64,000 nt of DNA, from contig NZ_FXWJ01000001.1 of assembly GCF_900177795.1 (NCBI RefSeq), positions 62,001 to 126,000 of the forward strand. The letters run 5' to 3'. The stretch is from Plantibacter elymi (nom. nud.) (GTDB lineage: Bacteria; Actinomycetota; Actinomycetes; Actinomycetales; Microbacteriaceae). Below the pieces are notes generated by a model. The model saw nothing but the letters and a program-made list of their open reading frames with translations. It had not been told where the DNA came from and did no database searches. Position 1 is the stretch's first letter. Each line of letters starts with the position of its first letter. A program made the translations under genes and the position numbers. Of the stretch, positions 51,580-59,816 are shown piece after piece.

Positions 51580-52484
51580 GGCCGGTCTAGCTCCGAATCT
51601 GGGGAGAAGCGCACGTTGAGGTCGACGGTGAACTGCTGGTCCCACAGCATCCGCCGCACCACCACCAGGCCGACGTTGGGGTCGATGCCGTGCAGGTGAC
51701 TGGCTCGCTCGAGGAGCACGTGGACCCGCGTGCTCGGTTGGTGGGTTGAGAGGAGCTTCGGTGCGAGATCGAGCATCATCCCGTCCGGCACTCGCGCTGC
51801 AGCGAAGTTCGCAAGGTTCTCCGTGACAACCGAGGCGACACCGGTCCACACGAAGTGTGCGATCCCAGCTGAGTTGAGCGCATTCCGCACGATCTCGTGA
51901 CGCCGAACCGCGACCGCATCCAGTGCCCGAGTCGGCCATTTCACATCGATGACGACGATCGCCCCTAAGGCACCGATGACGGCGAAGTCCGGGGTGTGCG
52001 ACGTTAGTTCACTGCCGGTTGGGAAGTCGATCGTGAAGGGTTGGGCTGCGATGTGGACGGCACTGGTGAGGAAGTCGGCGAGCAGCACGAAACGGCGCTC
52101 GTGTTGCGATTCGCAGCCCACCAGGTCGTTGGTCGTGCGGGAGAACTGTGCGACGGGCTTGTTGGATTGCGCGTTTCGGCGGGAGAAGGTGCGCATCGGG
52201 TGACTGTTGATCAGTTCCTCCACACCGAGCTGGGAGAGTTTGCGCTCGTACCCTTGGCTGCCATCACGAGAGAGCAGCACGCGCGGTTCCTCGTCGCCCG
52301 GCCTCCGGGCTGGAAGCGTCAGGCGGCGTGAGGCTCGTACGGGTCGAGAGATGCGCACGCGTGTGCCGTTGAGGACGCGGGTCCGGTTGTCCCGGACATC
52401 CAGCACCGCGCGCAGATACGCCGGCATGGCCCCGCCGGCGGGGCCGCGCGCCACAGCGCTCTCCCATGTGTCGGCGGGAGTCAT
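51576..52484 (-). CDS. tnsA: TnsA-like endonuclease
   Basis: The 302-residue protein has the TnsA nuclease triad: Glu129 in ESQHERRF, Asp166 in SHTPDFAVIG and Lys182 in IVVIDVKWP, a PD-(D/E)XK site. An N-terminal extension of about 100 residues is unusual. In Tn7, TnsA cuts the 5' ends so that movement is cut-and-paste. Its presence and the clean 5-bp duplication argue for cut-and-paste here too. It is the first gene of the tnsABC-tniQ operon. Confidence 0.85.
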   Translation of the reverse strand: MTPADTWESAVARGPAGGAMPAYLRAVLDVRDNRTRVLNGTRVRISRPVRASRRLTLPARRPGDEEPRVLLSRDGSQGYERKLSQLGVEELINSHPMRTFSRRNAQSNKPVAQFSRTTNDLVGCESQHERRFVLLADFLTSAVHIAAQPFTIDFPTGSELTSHTPDFAVIGALGAIVVIDVKWPTRALDAVAVRRHEIVRNALNSAGIAHFVWTGVASVVTENLANFAAARVPDGMMLDLAPKLLSTHQPSTRVHVLLERASHLHGIDPNVGLVVVRRMLWDQQFTVDLNVRFSPDSELDRP

Positions 52485-52896
52485 GATCGCAGTGCCGCCC
52501 GGTCAACGGCATGCACCACCTCAGATGCACCGGCCGGCCGCGTTTTCCGCGGCCTGATCATCAAAAACTCTGGCATCGGTTCCTCCTATAGCTGAGTCAG
52601 CGCGCAACACAATCGCCTCCATTGGCGTCGACGTTCACGGGAAAACGGTCCCGGATGCGCCGCAGTCGAAGGCTTGGGTCTGACCCAACCAGCCGCACCC
52701 GAACCTTGACAAGGCTGATGCGAGTCGCCCTGCACCATGGACACTTCGGTCCAGCCGCCTACCGGCCGCGGCCAGGAGCGCGATTCTCGTTAACGAGCAA
52801 ATACGCTCGCATGCCGGTCCGCACACGCCCCCGAAATCGGTCTACTCCCGTATAGACGTCTGACTCCTTGCGGCCGAGTGTCTATATGGTGGTCCG
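52485..52896. other. 412-bp divergent promoter region of the tns operon
   Basis: The gap lies between divergent tnsA and the HTH gene at 52897 and must hold both promoters. Except for the inverted repeat next to 52897 no structured signal was recognised. Confidence 0.4.
52851..52886. promoter_or_regulatory. inverted repeat upstream of the HTH gene
   Basis: TATAGAC (52851-52857) and GTCTATA (52880-52886) form a perfect 7-bp dyad with a 22-base spacer, ten bases before the ATG at 52897. The second arm may overlap the -10 region. It is a probable operator for the HTH protein and could also influence the divergent tns operon. Confidence 0.5.
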
Positions 52897-53940
52897 ATGG
52901 CCTTGGACGTCGGCGATGCGCTCTTCATCCTGCATGCCAACGGGTATGAGGTGAAGTCGTTTGGCGGCGGCTTCACCGCGTTCAGGCGACGCGGATCGCG
53001 GCGGCCGCCGGTCCCGCACCGAGTGGTCGTCCTCGATCACGTCGACCATCCGGATGCGCTCGTCCAAGCGCACCTCGACGCAGCACCGTCTGGCCGTGAG
53101 CTTCTGCTCATCGTGCGTCGAGAAACACCCGCGCTGCGCGCTACGGCACGGACAGGCGCCTTCGCATATGTGGCCATCCAGGACCGATCGTGCAGTGTTG
53201 ACGGGACCCGCTTGCCGAGAGGAGTCCGCGCACCCAAAGGGTCGAACTACGCCCTGTTCGCTCTCGCTCGCATCATGCTGGCGACATCCCGTCCCACCCG
53301 CCAGGGCAAGTCCAAAGCCGCCTCAATCGACATCGGCGCGCCCACAAGACTCTCGCTGGCGGATCAGCTCGACGTAAGTCAGCCCTACATCAGCTTCCTC
53401 CTACGCAAGCTCCCCGCGGGTTCAGTGCTCCGAACGGATGATGGTTGGGTCGTCGCCGACTTTGATGCCATCTGGGATTGGCACCTCCGCGACTATCCCG
53501 GTCAGGGAGGAGCCCGCATGGCTTGGCAGAGCCCCCGCAGTCGCGCGACGCAAGAGAAGGACGTCAGCGTAGTCCTCAACTCCGCCAGCCTCCTGGGCGA
53601 CCCGTTGTGTCCTCCAGGGCAATGGCTGGAGTCCGGTGCGACCGCGGTGCCCGCATACGGTCTCACCGAGCCAGCACGAGCAAGGCCGTTGGTCATGCTG
53701 AGCACCTATGTGACCACCGACCTGACCGACTGGAACTACACCGTGTGCGCCGAGAGCACCGCGACTGTGAAGCTGGTCGAGATGCGCGACCCGAAAGCGA
53801 TGCTGACCGCTGCGGCCTGGGGCAACCCCGCCCGCACGGATCCGCTGCTGACTGCCAGCGAACTCGCGCATGAACCAGACGCTCACGGTCCGATCCGGCG
53901 CCTTCGGCAGGCAGCGCTTCTCTACGCGGCGGGCAACTGA
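52897..53940 (+). CDS. HTH protein divergent from tnsA, likely regulator
   Basis: The 347-residue protein has a central helix-turn-helix LSLADQLDVSQPYISFLLRKL (about 150-170) with a following wing-like VLRTDDGWVVAD. An N-terminal domain of about 110 residues and a C-terminal domain with YGLTEPARARPLVMLSTYVT complete it. The arrangement recalls AbiEi-type antitoxin/regulators, but the match is weak. With the dyad directly upstream it is a good candidate for the transposition regulator or a targeting accessory factor. Confidence 0.6.
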   Translation: MALDVGDALFILHANGYEVKSFGGGFTAFRRRGSRRPPVPHRVVVLDHVDHPDALVQAHLDAAPSGRELLLIVRRETPALRATARTGAFAYVAIQDRSCSVDGTRLPRGVRAPKGSNYALFALARIMLATSRPTRQGKSKAASIDIGAPTRLSLADQLDVSQPYISFLLRKLPAGSVLRTDDGWVVADFDAIWDWHLRDYPGQGGARMAWQSPRSRATQEKDVSVVLNSASLLGDPLCPPGQWLESGATAVPAYGLTEPARARPLVMLSTYVTTDLTDWNYTVCAESTATVKLVEMRDPKAMLTAAAWGNPARTDPLLTASELAHEPDAHGPIRRLRQAALLYAAGN

Positions 53941-54180
53941 TGTCCGAATCATAGTCGTTGCCGGACCTGCGCGAACGGGGCTAACCTGCCTATGCAGTGC
54001 CGTCAAACGGCGCGACGAATACCGCGGCTGCTCACCACGGTCCTTCGACGCTTTGGAAGCATCCAACAAATGCTTCGCAGACGGTAGGTAACGTTCGCTC
54101 AAACGAGACCCAGGCTTGTCCCTGCTGCCAGTTTGCCATGCCCTCAGCGGGCCGGCAACGAGAGAGAGGGATGACCCGAC

Positions 54181-54432
54181 ATGTCACTGCTGCACGAAGG
54201 CTTCATCGAGGATGTCCGCGATGCGGACAAGGTGGTTCTCAGCTCCGAGGAGCTGACGCAAACGCGGGCTCGAAAGCGAAGCATCCTTGCCCGTGTGGCG
54301 CACGAGAACGGGGTGTCCGTCTCGCAGCTGGCCGCTGCAGTCAGTCAGCCAGAGGCCACCATCCGAGAGTGGTTGGCAGAAGCCGCGGAGCCCAACGCCG
54401 ACGACAGCCCGTTCGCCCCAGACGACAGCTGA
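54181..54432 (+). CDS. small HTH protein (83 aa)
   Basis: The protein has an acidic N-terminus and a Hin/MerR-like helix-turn-helix (ARVAHENGVSVSQLAAAVSQ then PEATIREWLAE). It lies about 150 bp from the right repeats, like small regulatory proteins of transposon ends. GAGAGAGGGATGACCCGAC precedes the ATG, giving a good Shine-Dalgarno match. Function is inferred only from size and fold. Confidence 0.55.
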   Translation: MSLLHEGFIEDVRDADKVVLSSEELTQTRARKRSILARVAHENGVSVSQLAAAVSQPEATIREWLAEAAEPNADDSPFAPDDS

Positions 54433-54580
54433 TGTTCCCTTGGCGGCGCGGCTCGTGCGGCTTCATGGCACGCAGCCCACCTGCCGACTGCAGATGGAGG
54501 CCAGCGGCCTGTCGGCGCCTGTCGCGGCGACTCACAGTCAGCGGCGGGTTTCGCAGACCTACTTGTCGCTGCAACCCGAA

Positions 54581-54626
54581 AGCGACACTTTAGATTGCAA
54601 AGCGACACTTTACGTGGGCGTTCACA
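54581..54626 (-). repeat. transposon right end with two TnsB-site-like repeats
   Basis: AGCGACACTTTA occurs at 54581-54592 and 54601-54612, the inverse of the left repeats, followed by the terminal GCGTTCACA at 54618-54626. Confidence 0.9.
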
Positions 54627-54631
54627 CTACA
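54627..54631. repeat. target-site duplication, right copy, covers the dnaB stop
   Basis: CTACA here is identical to 23140-23144. On the dnaB strand it reads TGTAG, that is the last two bases of the final ATG codon plus the TAG stop, so the insertion spares the coding sequence. Confidence 0.92.
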
Positions 54632-56006
54632 TCCCCGGCGCCATGTCGGCGAAGCGCGAGAAGTGGCCGTGGAAGCCGACGGTGATCGTGCGCGTCGGTC
54701 CGTTACGGTGCTTGGCGATGATGAGGTCGGCCTCGCCCGCTCGCGGGCTGTCCTTCTCGTAGGCAGACTCACGGTGCAGGAGCACCACCATGTCGGCGTC
54801 CTGCTCGATCGAGCCCGATTCACGGAGGTCGGACAGCGCCGGCATCTTGTCGGCACGCTGCTCCGCACCACGGTTCAGCTGCGACAGCGCAATGACCGGA
54901 ACCTGGAGCTCCTTCGCCATGAGCTTCAGCGCACGGGAGAACTCCGAGACCTCCTGCTGACGGCTCTCGACACGCTTACCGGACGTCAGCAGCTGGAGAT
55001 AGTCGATGACGACCATCTTCAGGCCCACGCGCTGCTTGAGTCGACGGCACTTCGCACGGATCTCGACGAGTGTCATGTTCGGGCTGTCGTCGATGTAGAG
55101 CGGAGCGTCGTTGATGCGTCCACGCACCTGCGCGATCTTCGTCCAGTCCTGCGAATCGACGGTGCCCTTACGCATGAGCTGCAGCGGCACCGACGCCTCA
55201 GCGCTCATGAGGCGCATCGCGATCTCGCTGCGCCCCATCTCGAGCGAGAAGAAGATCGACGGCTGGTTGTAGTGGACCGAAGCGGCACGGGCGAAGTCGA
55301 GCGCGAGCGTGGACTTACCGATAGCGGGTCGGGCGGCGACGATGATGAGCTGACCCGGGTGCAGACCGTTCGTGAGTTCGTCGAGTTCGCGGAAGCCCGT
55401 CGGCACGCCGGTCATGGAACCGTCGGTGTGCTTGGCGGCCTCGATCTCGTCGATCGCCGCACTCACCGCGTCGGTCAGCGGGACGTAGTCTTCGACCTCC
55501 TGGTTTCCGGAGACCGCGTAGATCTCGGCCTGAGCGGAGTTGACGAGCTCCACGGCCTCGCCCTCGGCCGCGTAGCCCATCTGCACGATGCGGGTGCCGG
55601 CCTCGACGAGACGACGCAGCAGTGCGCGCTCCGCGACGATGCGGGCGTAGTAGCCGGCGTTGGCCGCCGTCGGCACGAGGCTCGTGAGCGTGTGGAGGTA
55701 GTCCGCGCCACCCGCGCGCGACAGCTCGCCCGTCTTGACGAGCTCGTCGGTGACAGTGATGACATCGGTCGGCTCACCGTGCGAGTACAGGGTCAGCAGG
55801 GCGTCGTAGATGACCTCGTGCTTGGGGATGTAGAAGTCCACGCCACGGAGCGTCTCGACCACGTCGGCGACCGCGTCCTTCGACAGCAGCATGCCGCCGA
55901 GTGCACTCTGCTCCGCGAGGAGGTCGTGCGGAGGGACCCGCTCGTTGCCGCGCGGCTCGTCGTACGAACCGCCGCCTTCGGAGCGGCCCAGGTGAGCGAT
56001 CGACAA
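54627..56006 (-). CDS. dnaB: replicative DNA helicase DnaB
   Basis: DnaB has an N-terminal primase-interaction domain (PPHDLLAEQSALGGMLLS) and a RecA-like helicase core. Walker A is ARPAIGKST, H2 is SLEMGRSEI, Walker B is KMVVIDYLQLL, and LSQLNRGAEQR follows. I prefer the TTG at 56006 (MSIAHLGRSE) because AAGGGA lies seven bases upstream and other actinobacterial DnaB proteins begin this way from memory. A GTG/ATG further out at 56081 would add 25 proline-rich residues. The protein is the ring helicase that unwinds the fork. It is intact and no intein is present. The Tn7-like element abuts its stop codon. Confidence 0.95.
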   Translation of the reverse strand: MSIAHLGRSEGGGSYDEPRGNERVPPHDLLAEQSALGGMLLSKDAVADVVETLRGVDFYIPKHEVIYDALLTLYSHGEPTDVITVTDELVKTGELSRAGGADYLHTLTSLVPTAANAGYYARIVAERALLRRLVEAGTRIVQMGYAAEGEAVELVNSAQAEIYAVSGNQEVEDYVPLTDAVSAAIDEIEAAKHTDGSMTGVPTGFRELDELTNGLHPGQLIIVAARPAIGKSTLALDFARAASVHYNQPSIFFSLEMGRSEIAMRLMSAEASVPLQLMRKGTVDSQDWTKIAQVRGRINDAPLYIDDSPNMTLVEIRAKCRRLKQRVGLKMVVIDYLQLLTSGKRVESRQQEVSEFSRALKLMAKELQVPVIALSQLNRGAEQRADKMPALSDLRESGSIEQDADMVVLLHRESAYEKDSPRAGEADLIIAKHRNGPTRTITVGFHGHFSRFADMAPGM

Positions 56007-56201
56007 GTGGACATCCCTTCTCGATGTGGACTCGGGTGGTGCGGGTGGTGACGACTCAGGTGTAGCAGGAGCATGCGACACGCGCGGGCCCTGCGGGACG
56101 CTCGAGGGCTACGGACGAGGGCTGCTCAGCCTGCTCGCCCGGCTGTTCCGAGACGCCGATGACTCACGATAGGGCCACTCGTCTCCACAACCAACTCTGC
56201 C

Positions 56202-56210
56202 TGTGGATAA
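56202..56210. other. DnaA-box match in the rplI-dnaB gap
   Basis: TGTGGATAA matches the DnaA consensus TTATCCACA on the other strand. The surrounding 150 bp has further TGTGG/CCACA half-matches (for example CTGTGGAG and GTGTGTGGAAAG). Confidence 0.4.
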
Positions 56211-56475
56211 CTCTGTGGAGAGATCGGGGGAAACGCCGCGTGTCGTGTGCACAAGCTGTGGGAAACCCTGTGGAGAGAGAAGTTTTTCTGCCACGCAATA
56301 CGCCCCTGATCAGGAGATTCTGATTCCACAGGCTGTGTGTGGAAAGTTCTTTCGATCCTGTGTCGAACGTTGGGGAGAACGGGGGTCACCTGTGTACAAC
56401 TTGCTTGACGCAGAGGGCGAAACGGGTGTAGCACACAGGTGTCGGGGCGACGCGTCGCCCCCGTTCTGGGCACAG

Positions 56476-56518
56476 AAAAACGCGATGGCGGCAGGCCTCT
56501 CGGTCCACCGCCATCGCG
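56476..56518 (-). terminator. intrinsic terminator of the rpsF-ssb-rpsR-rplI operon
   Basis: On the minus strand CGCGATGGCGG (56518-56508) pairs with CCGCCATCGCG (56491-56481) over 11 bp with a 16-base loop and is followed by TTTTT (56480-56476). It lies about 60 bp after the rplI stop, so dnaB is transcribed separately. Confidence 0.85.
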
Positions 56519-56575
56519 CTCATCACGACGTGCATGAGGCGCCGGACCCGAAGGTCCGACACCGCACGGCGGGTA

Positions 56576-57028
56576 CTACTTGGCCGCGACCACCTGAAGG
56601 GTGATCGTGGCGACGATCTCGTCGCGGAGGCTGATGGTGGTCTCGTGCTCGCCGACGTACTTGATCGGGGTGTGGATCTCGATCTTGCGCTTGTCGACCT
56701 CGCCCAGCCCGGCTTCCGCCACGGCCTTCGCGATGTCGGCAGGCTTCACGGAACCGAACAGACGGCCTTCGCCGCCCGTCTTGACCGTGAGCTTGACCTT
56801 GGTGGCCTGGAGGCGAGCCTTCAGGTCCTGGGCCTCTTCGATCGTGGCGTGCTCGCGCGCAGCGCGGGCCGACTTGATCTGCTCGACCTGCTTCTCGCCA
56901 CCGCGGGTCCACGGGGTCGCGAAACCCTGGGGAACGAGGAAGTTGCGAGCGTAGCCGTTCTTGACGTCGACGACGTCACCAGCGGAGCCGAGGCCGGAGA
57001 CCTCGTGCGTCAGAATCACTTTCGACAT
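56576..57028 (-). CDS. rplI: 50S ribosomal protein L9
   Basis: The 150-residue L9 has the N-terminal rRNA-binding domain ([37 protein letters not shown]), the long connecting helix ([15 protein letters not shown]) and the C-terminal domain ([20 protein letters not shown]). It is the last gene of the ribosomal operon, 12 bp after rpsR. Confidence 0.97.
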   Translation of the reverse strand: MSKVILTHEVSGLGSAGDVVDVKNGYARNFLVPQGFATPWTRGGEKQVEQIKSARAAREHATIEEAQDLKARLQATKVKLTVKTGGEGRLFGSVKPADIAKAVAEAGLGEVDKRKIEIHTPIKYVGEHETTISLRDEIVATITLQVVAAK

Positions 57029-57040
57029 GTGCGGCGCCTC

Positions 57041-57304
57041 CTAGCGGCCAGAGCCGGCGTAGGGCAGGAGCGCCATCTCGCGTGCGTTCTTGACCGCACG
57101 TGCGATGAGTCGCTGCTCCTGGACGTTGACACCGGTGATACGACGAGCGCGGATCTTTCCCCGCTCGGAGATGAACTTGCGAAGCGTGGCGACATCCTTG
57201 TAATCGATGACACCAACGCGGATCGCCTTCGCGGGAGCGACGTTCTTGCCGCCCTTAGCACCGCGGGCAGGCTTGCGGCGGTCGCCGCTCGACTTTCCAG
57301 CCAT
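57041..57304 (-). CDS. rpsR: 30S ribosomal protein S18
   Basis: The 87-residue protein has a basic N-terminus and the S18 core [40 protein letters not shown] and [11 protein letters not shown]. It binds with S6 in the 30S platform. The rpsF-ssb-rpsR-rplI order is the conserved actinobacterial one. Confidence 0.97.
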   Translation of the reverse strand: MAGKSSGDRRKPARGAKGGKNVAPAKAIRVGVIDYKDVATLRKFISERGKIRARRITGVNVQEQRLIARAVKNAREMALLPYAGSGR

Positions 57305-57369
57305 GGTTGTTCCTTTGCGTGTGAATGGAGTGATCGGCTAGCCGGCAGAACCGGACCGATCGAATCTGT

Positions 57370-57891
57370 TTAGAAGGGGGTCTCGTCGCTGTAGCTGCCC
57401 GGAGTGTTCCAGGCATCTGCACCGCCGTTGCCGCCGGAAGCTGCGGGTGCGCTCTGAGCCCAGGGCTCGTTCTGCTGCACCTGCGGAGCTCCGCCGCCGC
57501 GCTGCTGACCACCGCCGCCGCCACCCGAGGGTGCACGGCTGATGGTCGCGGTCGCGTACCGGAGCGAAGGGCCGATCTCGTCGACTTCGAGTTCCATCGA
57601 AGTCCGCTTCTCGCCTTCCTTCGTCTCGTAGGAACGCTGCTTGAGACGCCCGGTCGCGATGACGCGGCTTCCCTTGGTGAGCGATCCGGCCACGTGCTCG
57701 GCGAATTCACGCCAGACGCTCGCGCGCAGGAACAGCGCTTCGCCGTCCTTCCATTCGTTCGTCGCGCGATCGAAGTTGCGCGGCGTGGAAGCGATGGTGA
57801 AGTTGGCGACAGCCAGGCCGTTCTGCGTGAAACGCAGTTCCGGATCGCTGGTCAGGTTGCCCACCACGGTGATGACGGTCTCGCCGGCCAT
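57370..57891 (-). CDS. ssb: single-stranded DNA-binding protein
   Basis: The 173-residue SSB has an N-terminal OB fold ([58 protein letters not shown]). A glycine/glutamine-rich linker follows, and it ends in the acidic partner-binding tip SDETPF. It starts five bases after the rpsF stop and coats single strands at the replication fork next to the dnaB gene. Confidence 0.97.
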   Translation of the reverse strand: MAGETVITVVGNLTSDPELRFTQNGLAVANFTIASTPRNFDRATNEWKDGEALFLRASVWREFAEHVAGSLTKGSRVIATGRLKQRSYETKEGEKRTSMELEVDEIGPSLRYATATISRAPSGGGGGGQQRGGGAPQVQQNEPWAQSAPAASGGNGGADAWNTPGSYSDETPF

Positions 57892-57896
57892 GAGCC

Positions 57897-58325
57897 CTAG
57901 GCTTCCTTGGTCTCAGCCGCAGCCGGAGCCGCGTCTGCCTTGGGAGCCGCGGCGACAGCAGCAGCGGGCTTGGCGGCAGCCTTGCGGGCGGCCTTCTCTT
58001 CGCTGCGCTTCGTCTCGGTGGCGACCTGAGCGATGGCCTCTTCGGCACGCAGCACCTTGGTGCGCATGACGGCCTCGGAGAGCTTCAGCTGACGGTCGAG
58101 CTCCTGCGTGGCAGCGCTCGATGCAGTGAAGTCCACGACGGCGTAGATGCCTTCGGTCTTCTTGTTGATCTCGTAAGCGAGACGACGACGGCCCCAGATG
58201 TCGACCTTGTCGATGGTTCCACCATCGTTGCGGATGACGTTGAGGAACTTGTCGAGGCTCGGTGCAACCGTGCGCTCGTCAATCTCGGGGTCGAGGATGA
58301 CCATGAGTTCGTACTGATGCGTCAC
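57897..58325 (-). CDS. rpsF: 30S ribosomal protein S6
   Basis: The GTG at 58325 lies behind GAAGGAGGTGG and gives 142 residues; the frame open to 58427 is unsupported. The S6 core is [37 protein letters not shown] and the following helix. A lysine/alanine-rich C-terminal tail of about 45 residues extends beyond the usual 96-100, as in other high-GC actinobacteria. It is the first gene of the operon. Confidence 0.97.
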   Translation of the reverse strand: MTHQYELMVILDPEIDERTVAPSLDKFLNVIRNDGGTIDKVDIWGRRRLAYEINKKTEGIYAVVDFTASSAATQELDRQLKLSEAVMRTKVLRAEEAIAQVATETKRSEEKAARKAAAKPAAAVAAAPKADAAPAAAETKEA

Positions 58326-58508
58326 TAACCCACCTCCTTCGGACTCGAACGGCCACAGACTTTCTGTGGCAGGAGGGTGTAAGCATCGTTGCGATCGGGC
58401 GAGAACAGAGCGGACGCACCCGGGCAACCTTCACAGCGTACCGGACGGGAGCCCGTACCGCCACCGCGGGCCTGTCGCGGAGCCGCCACGCGTGGGATGC
58501 TGGACGCG

Positions 58509-59816
58509 ATGAGCAGCCCAGCCAGCCGACAGCGCGCCGACCGACTGATCGGTCTCGACCTCGCGCGGTTCCTCGCGCTCATCGGCATGATGGCCACGCA
58601 CGTCTGGGCGTTCGACATCGCGACCGGTGGACACACGCCGATCACGGAGGTGTTGTCCGGCAAGGCCGCAGCCCTGTTCGCCGTGCTGGCCGGGATCGGG
58701 ATCGTCCTCACCAGCCGCCGCGACCTCGCCGCCGGCTCTCCCGCAGCAGCGCGCCTCAACCTCTTCGGACGCGGCTTCGCCCTGCTCGTCCTCGGCCTCA
58801 CCCTCGGCGTCCTGCCCGGCGGCATCTATGTGATCATCGCGTATTACGGCGTGACCTTCTGGCTCGCGATCCCGGCCGTGACGTGGCGTCCACGCACACT
58901 GTTGATCGCCGCGGCCGTCTGGGCGGTGGTCTGGCCGATCTGCTCGCAGGCGCTCCGGGTGCCGCTCAGTGGCGTCGACTCCCCCGAGATCGGCAGTGCG
59001 TCCTGGTTCGACGTCTCGGGCGGCGGGTTCGCCCGCGGGCTGCTCCTCACCGGGGTGTACCCGGCGCTCACCTGGATCGTCTACGTCCTCGTCGGGATGG
59101 CCGTCGGCCGGCTGCTCATGGATGCGCGGGCGAACGGGACCCTGCGGCGGTTCGCACTCCGGCTCGCGGCGATCGGACTCGTCGTCGCCATCGCCGCGGA
59201 TCGCCTCGCCGCCCTCCTCCTCGGTCCCGTCGGCGGCGTGCAGGGCATCGCGCGCGCCTGGACCGGCGGTCTCGAGCCCGATCCGACGACCATCACCGCC
59301 GCGGAGGACACCCTCGCCGAAGGGATGTACGGCACGAGCCCCACGGAGTCCTTCTGGTGGCTCGTCGCCCGTGCCCCGCACTCGGGCACCACGCTCGACC
59401 TCGTCTTCACGATCGGGATCGCGGCGGTCGTCATCGGCCTGTGCCTGGCGCTCGGCACCGTCCTGAACCGCGGCTGGTCGCTCGCACTCCTGCCGGCGAC
59501 CGGGGCCGGGGCCGCCCCGCTCACCGTCTACTCGGCGCACGTCTTCATGGCGTCGGTGGGCGCCTTGATCGCCGCGATCGCCGGGACGTATGCGGACACG
59601 GCGTGGCTCATCTCCAGCCCGCAGCTCTGGCTCGTCCACGTCGCCGGCGCGCTCCTCCTCGGCTGGATCATCGCCCTCACCAAGCGTCGCGGACCGCTCG
59701 AGACACTGGTCCATGCGGCCGGCCGGGCACTCACCGTCGCCGCGAACCGCCCTGGTCGGACGCCCACGGCGATGATGCCCGCGCCCGTACCCCACGGAAC
59801 ACCCGACGGGCGATGA
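58509..59816 (+). CDS. DUF1624/acyltransferase-like polytopic membrane protein
   Basis: The 435-residue protein starts at ATG 58509 (or 58497) with RADRLIGLDLARFLALIGMM, the DUF1624/HGSNAT-like or acyltransferase-3-like N-terminal helix containing R..gLDlaR..al.gM. About ten further membrane helices follow. Near the C-terminus TVYSAHVFMAS and LHVAGALLLGWIIA-type helices recall DUF418/OpgC families. It overlaps the next gene as ATGA. Transfer of acetyl groups to cell-envelope sugars is a usual role for such proteins but is not shown here. Confidence 0.75.
   Translation: MSSPASRQRADRLIGLDLARFLALIGMMATHVWAFDIATGGHTPITEVLSGKAAALFAVLAGIGIVLTSRRDLAAGSPAAARLNLFGRGFALLVLGLTLGVLPGGIYVIIAYYGVTFWLAIPAVTWRPRTLLIAAAVWAVVWPICSQALRVPLSGVDSPEIGSASWFDVSGGGFARGLLLTGVYPALTWIVYVLVGMAVGRLLMDARANGTLRRFALRLAAIGLVVAIAADRLAALLLGPVGGVQGIARAWTGGLEPDPTTITAAEDTLAEGMYGTSPTESFWWLVARAPHSGTTLDLVFTIGIAAVVIGLCLALGTVLNRGWSLALLPATGAGAAPLTVYSAHVFMASVGALIAAIAGTYADTAWLISSPQLWLVHVAGALLLGWIIALTKRRGPLETLVHAAGRALTVAANRPGRTPTAMMPAPVPHGTPDGR

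Larger units (their letters stand above)
23145..54626. mobile_element. complete Tn7-like transposon inserted at the dnaB stop codon
   Basis: The element starts with TGTGAACGC at 23145 and ends with GCGTTCACA at 54626. The outer 26 bases of both ends match at 23 positions as inverted repeats. Internal copies of TAAAGTGTCGCT occur three times at the left end and twice, inverted, at the right end, as expected for TnsB sites. CTACA flanks the element on both sides (23140-23144 and 54627-54631), the 5-bp duplication made by Tn7-type transposases. TnsA, TnsB, TnsC and TniQ lie in one operon near the right end. The right duplicate contains the dnaB stop codon and leaves DnaB intact. The 31.5-kb cargo is described in the entries that follow. 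Confidence 0.93.

Noticed and set aside
46311-54626. CRISPR-associated transposon (CAST)
   Set aside because: No Cas gene, CRISPR repeat array or short TniQ is present; TniQ is long like TnsD, pointing to site-specific targeting.
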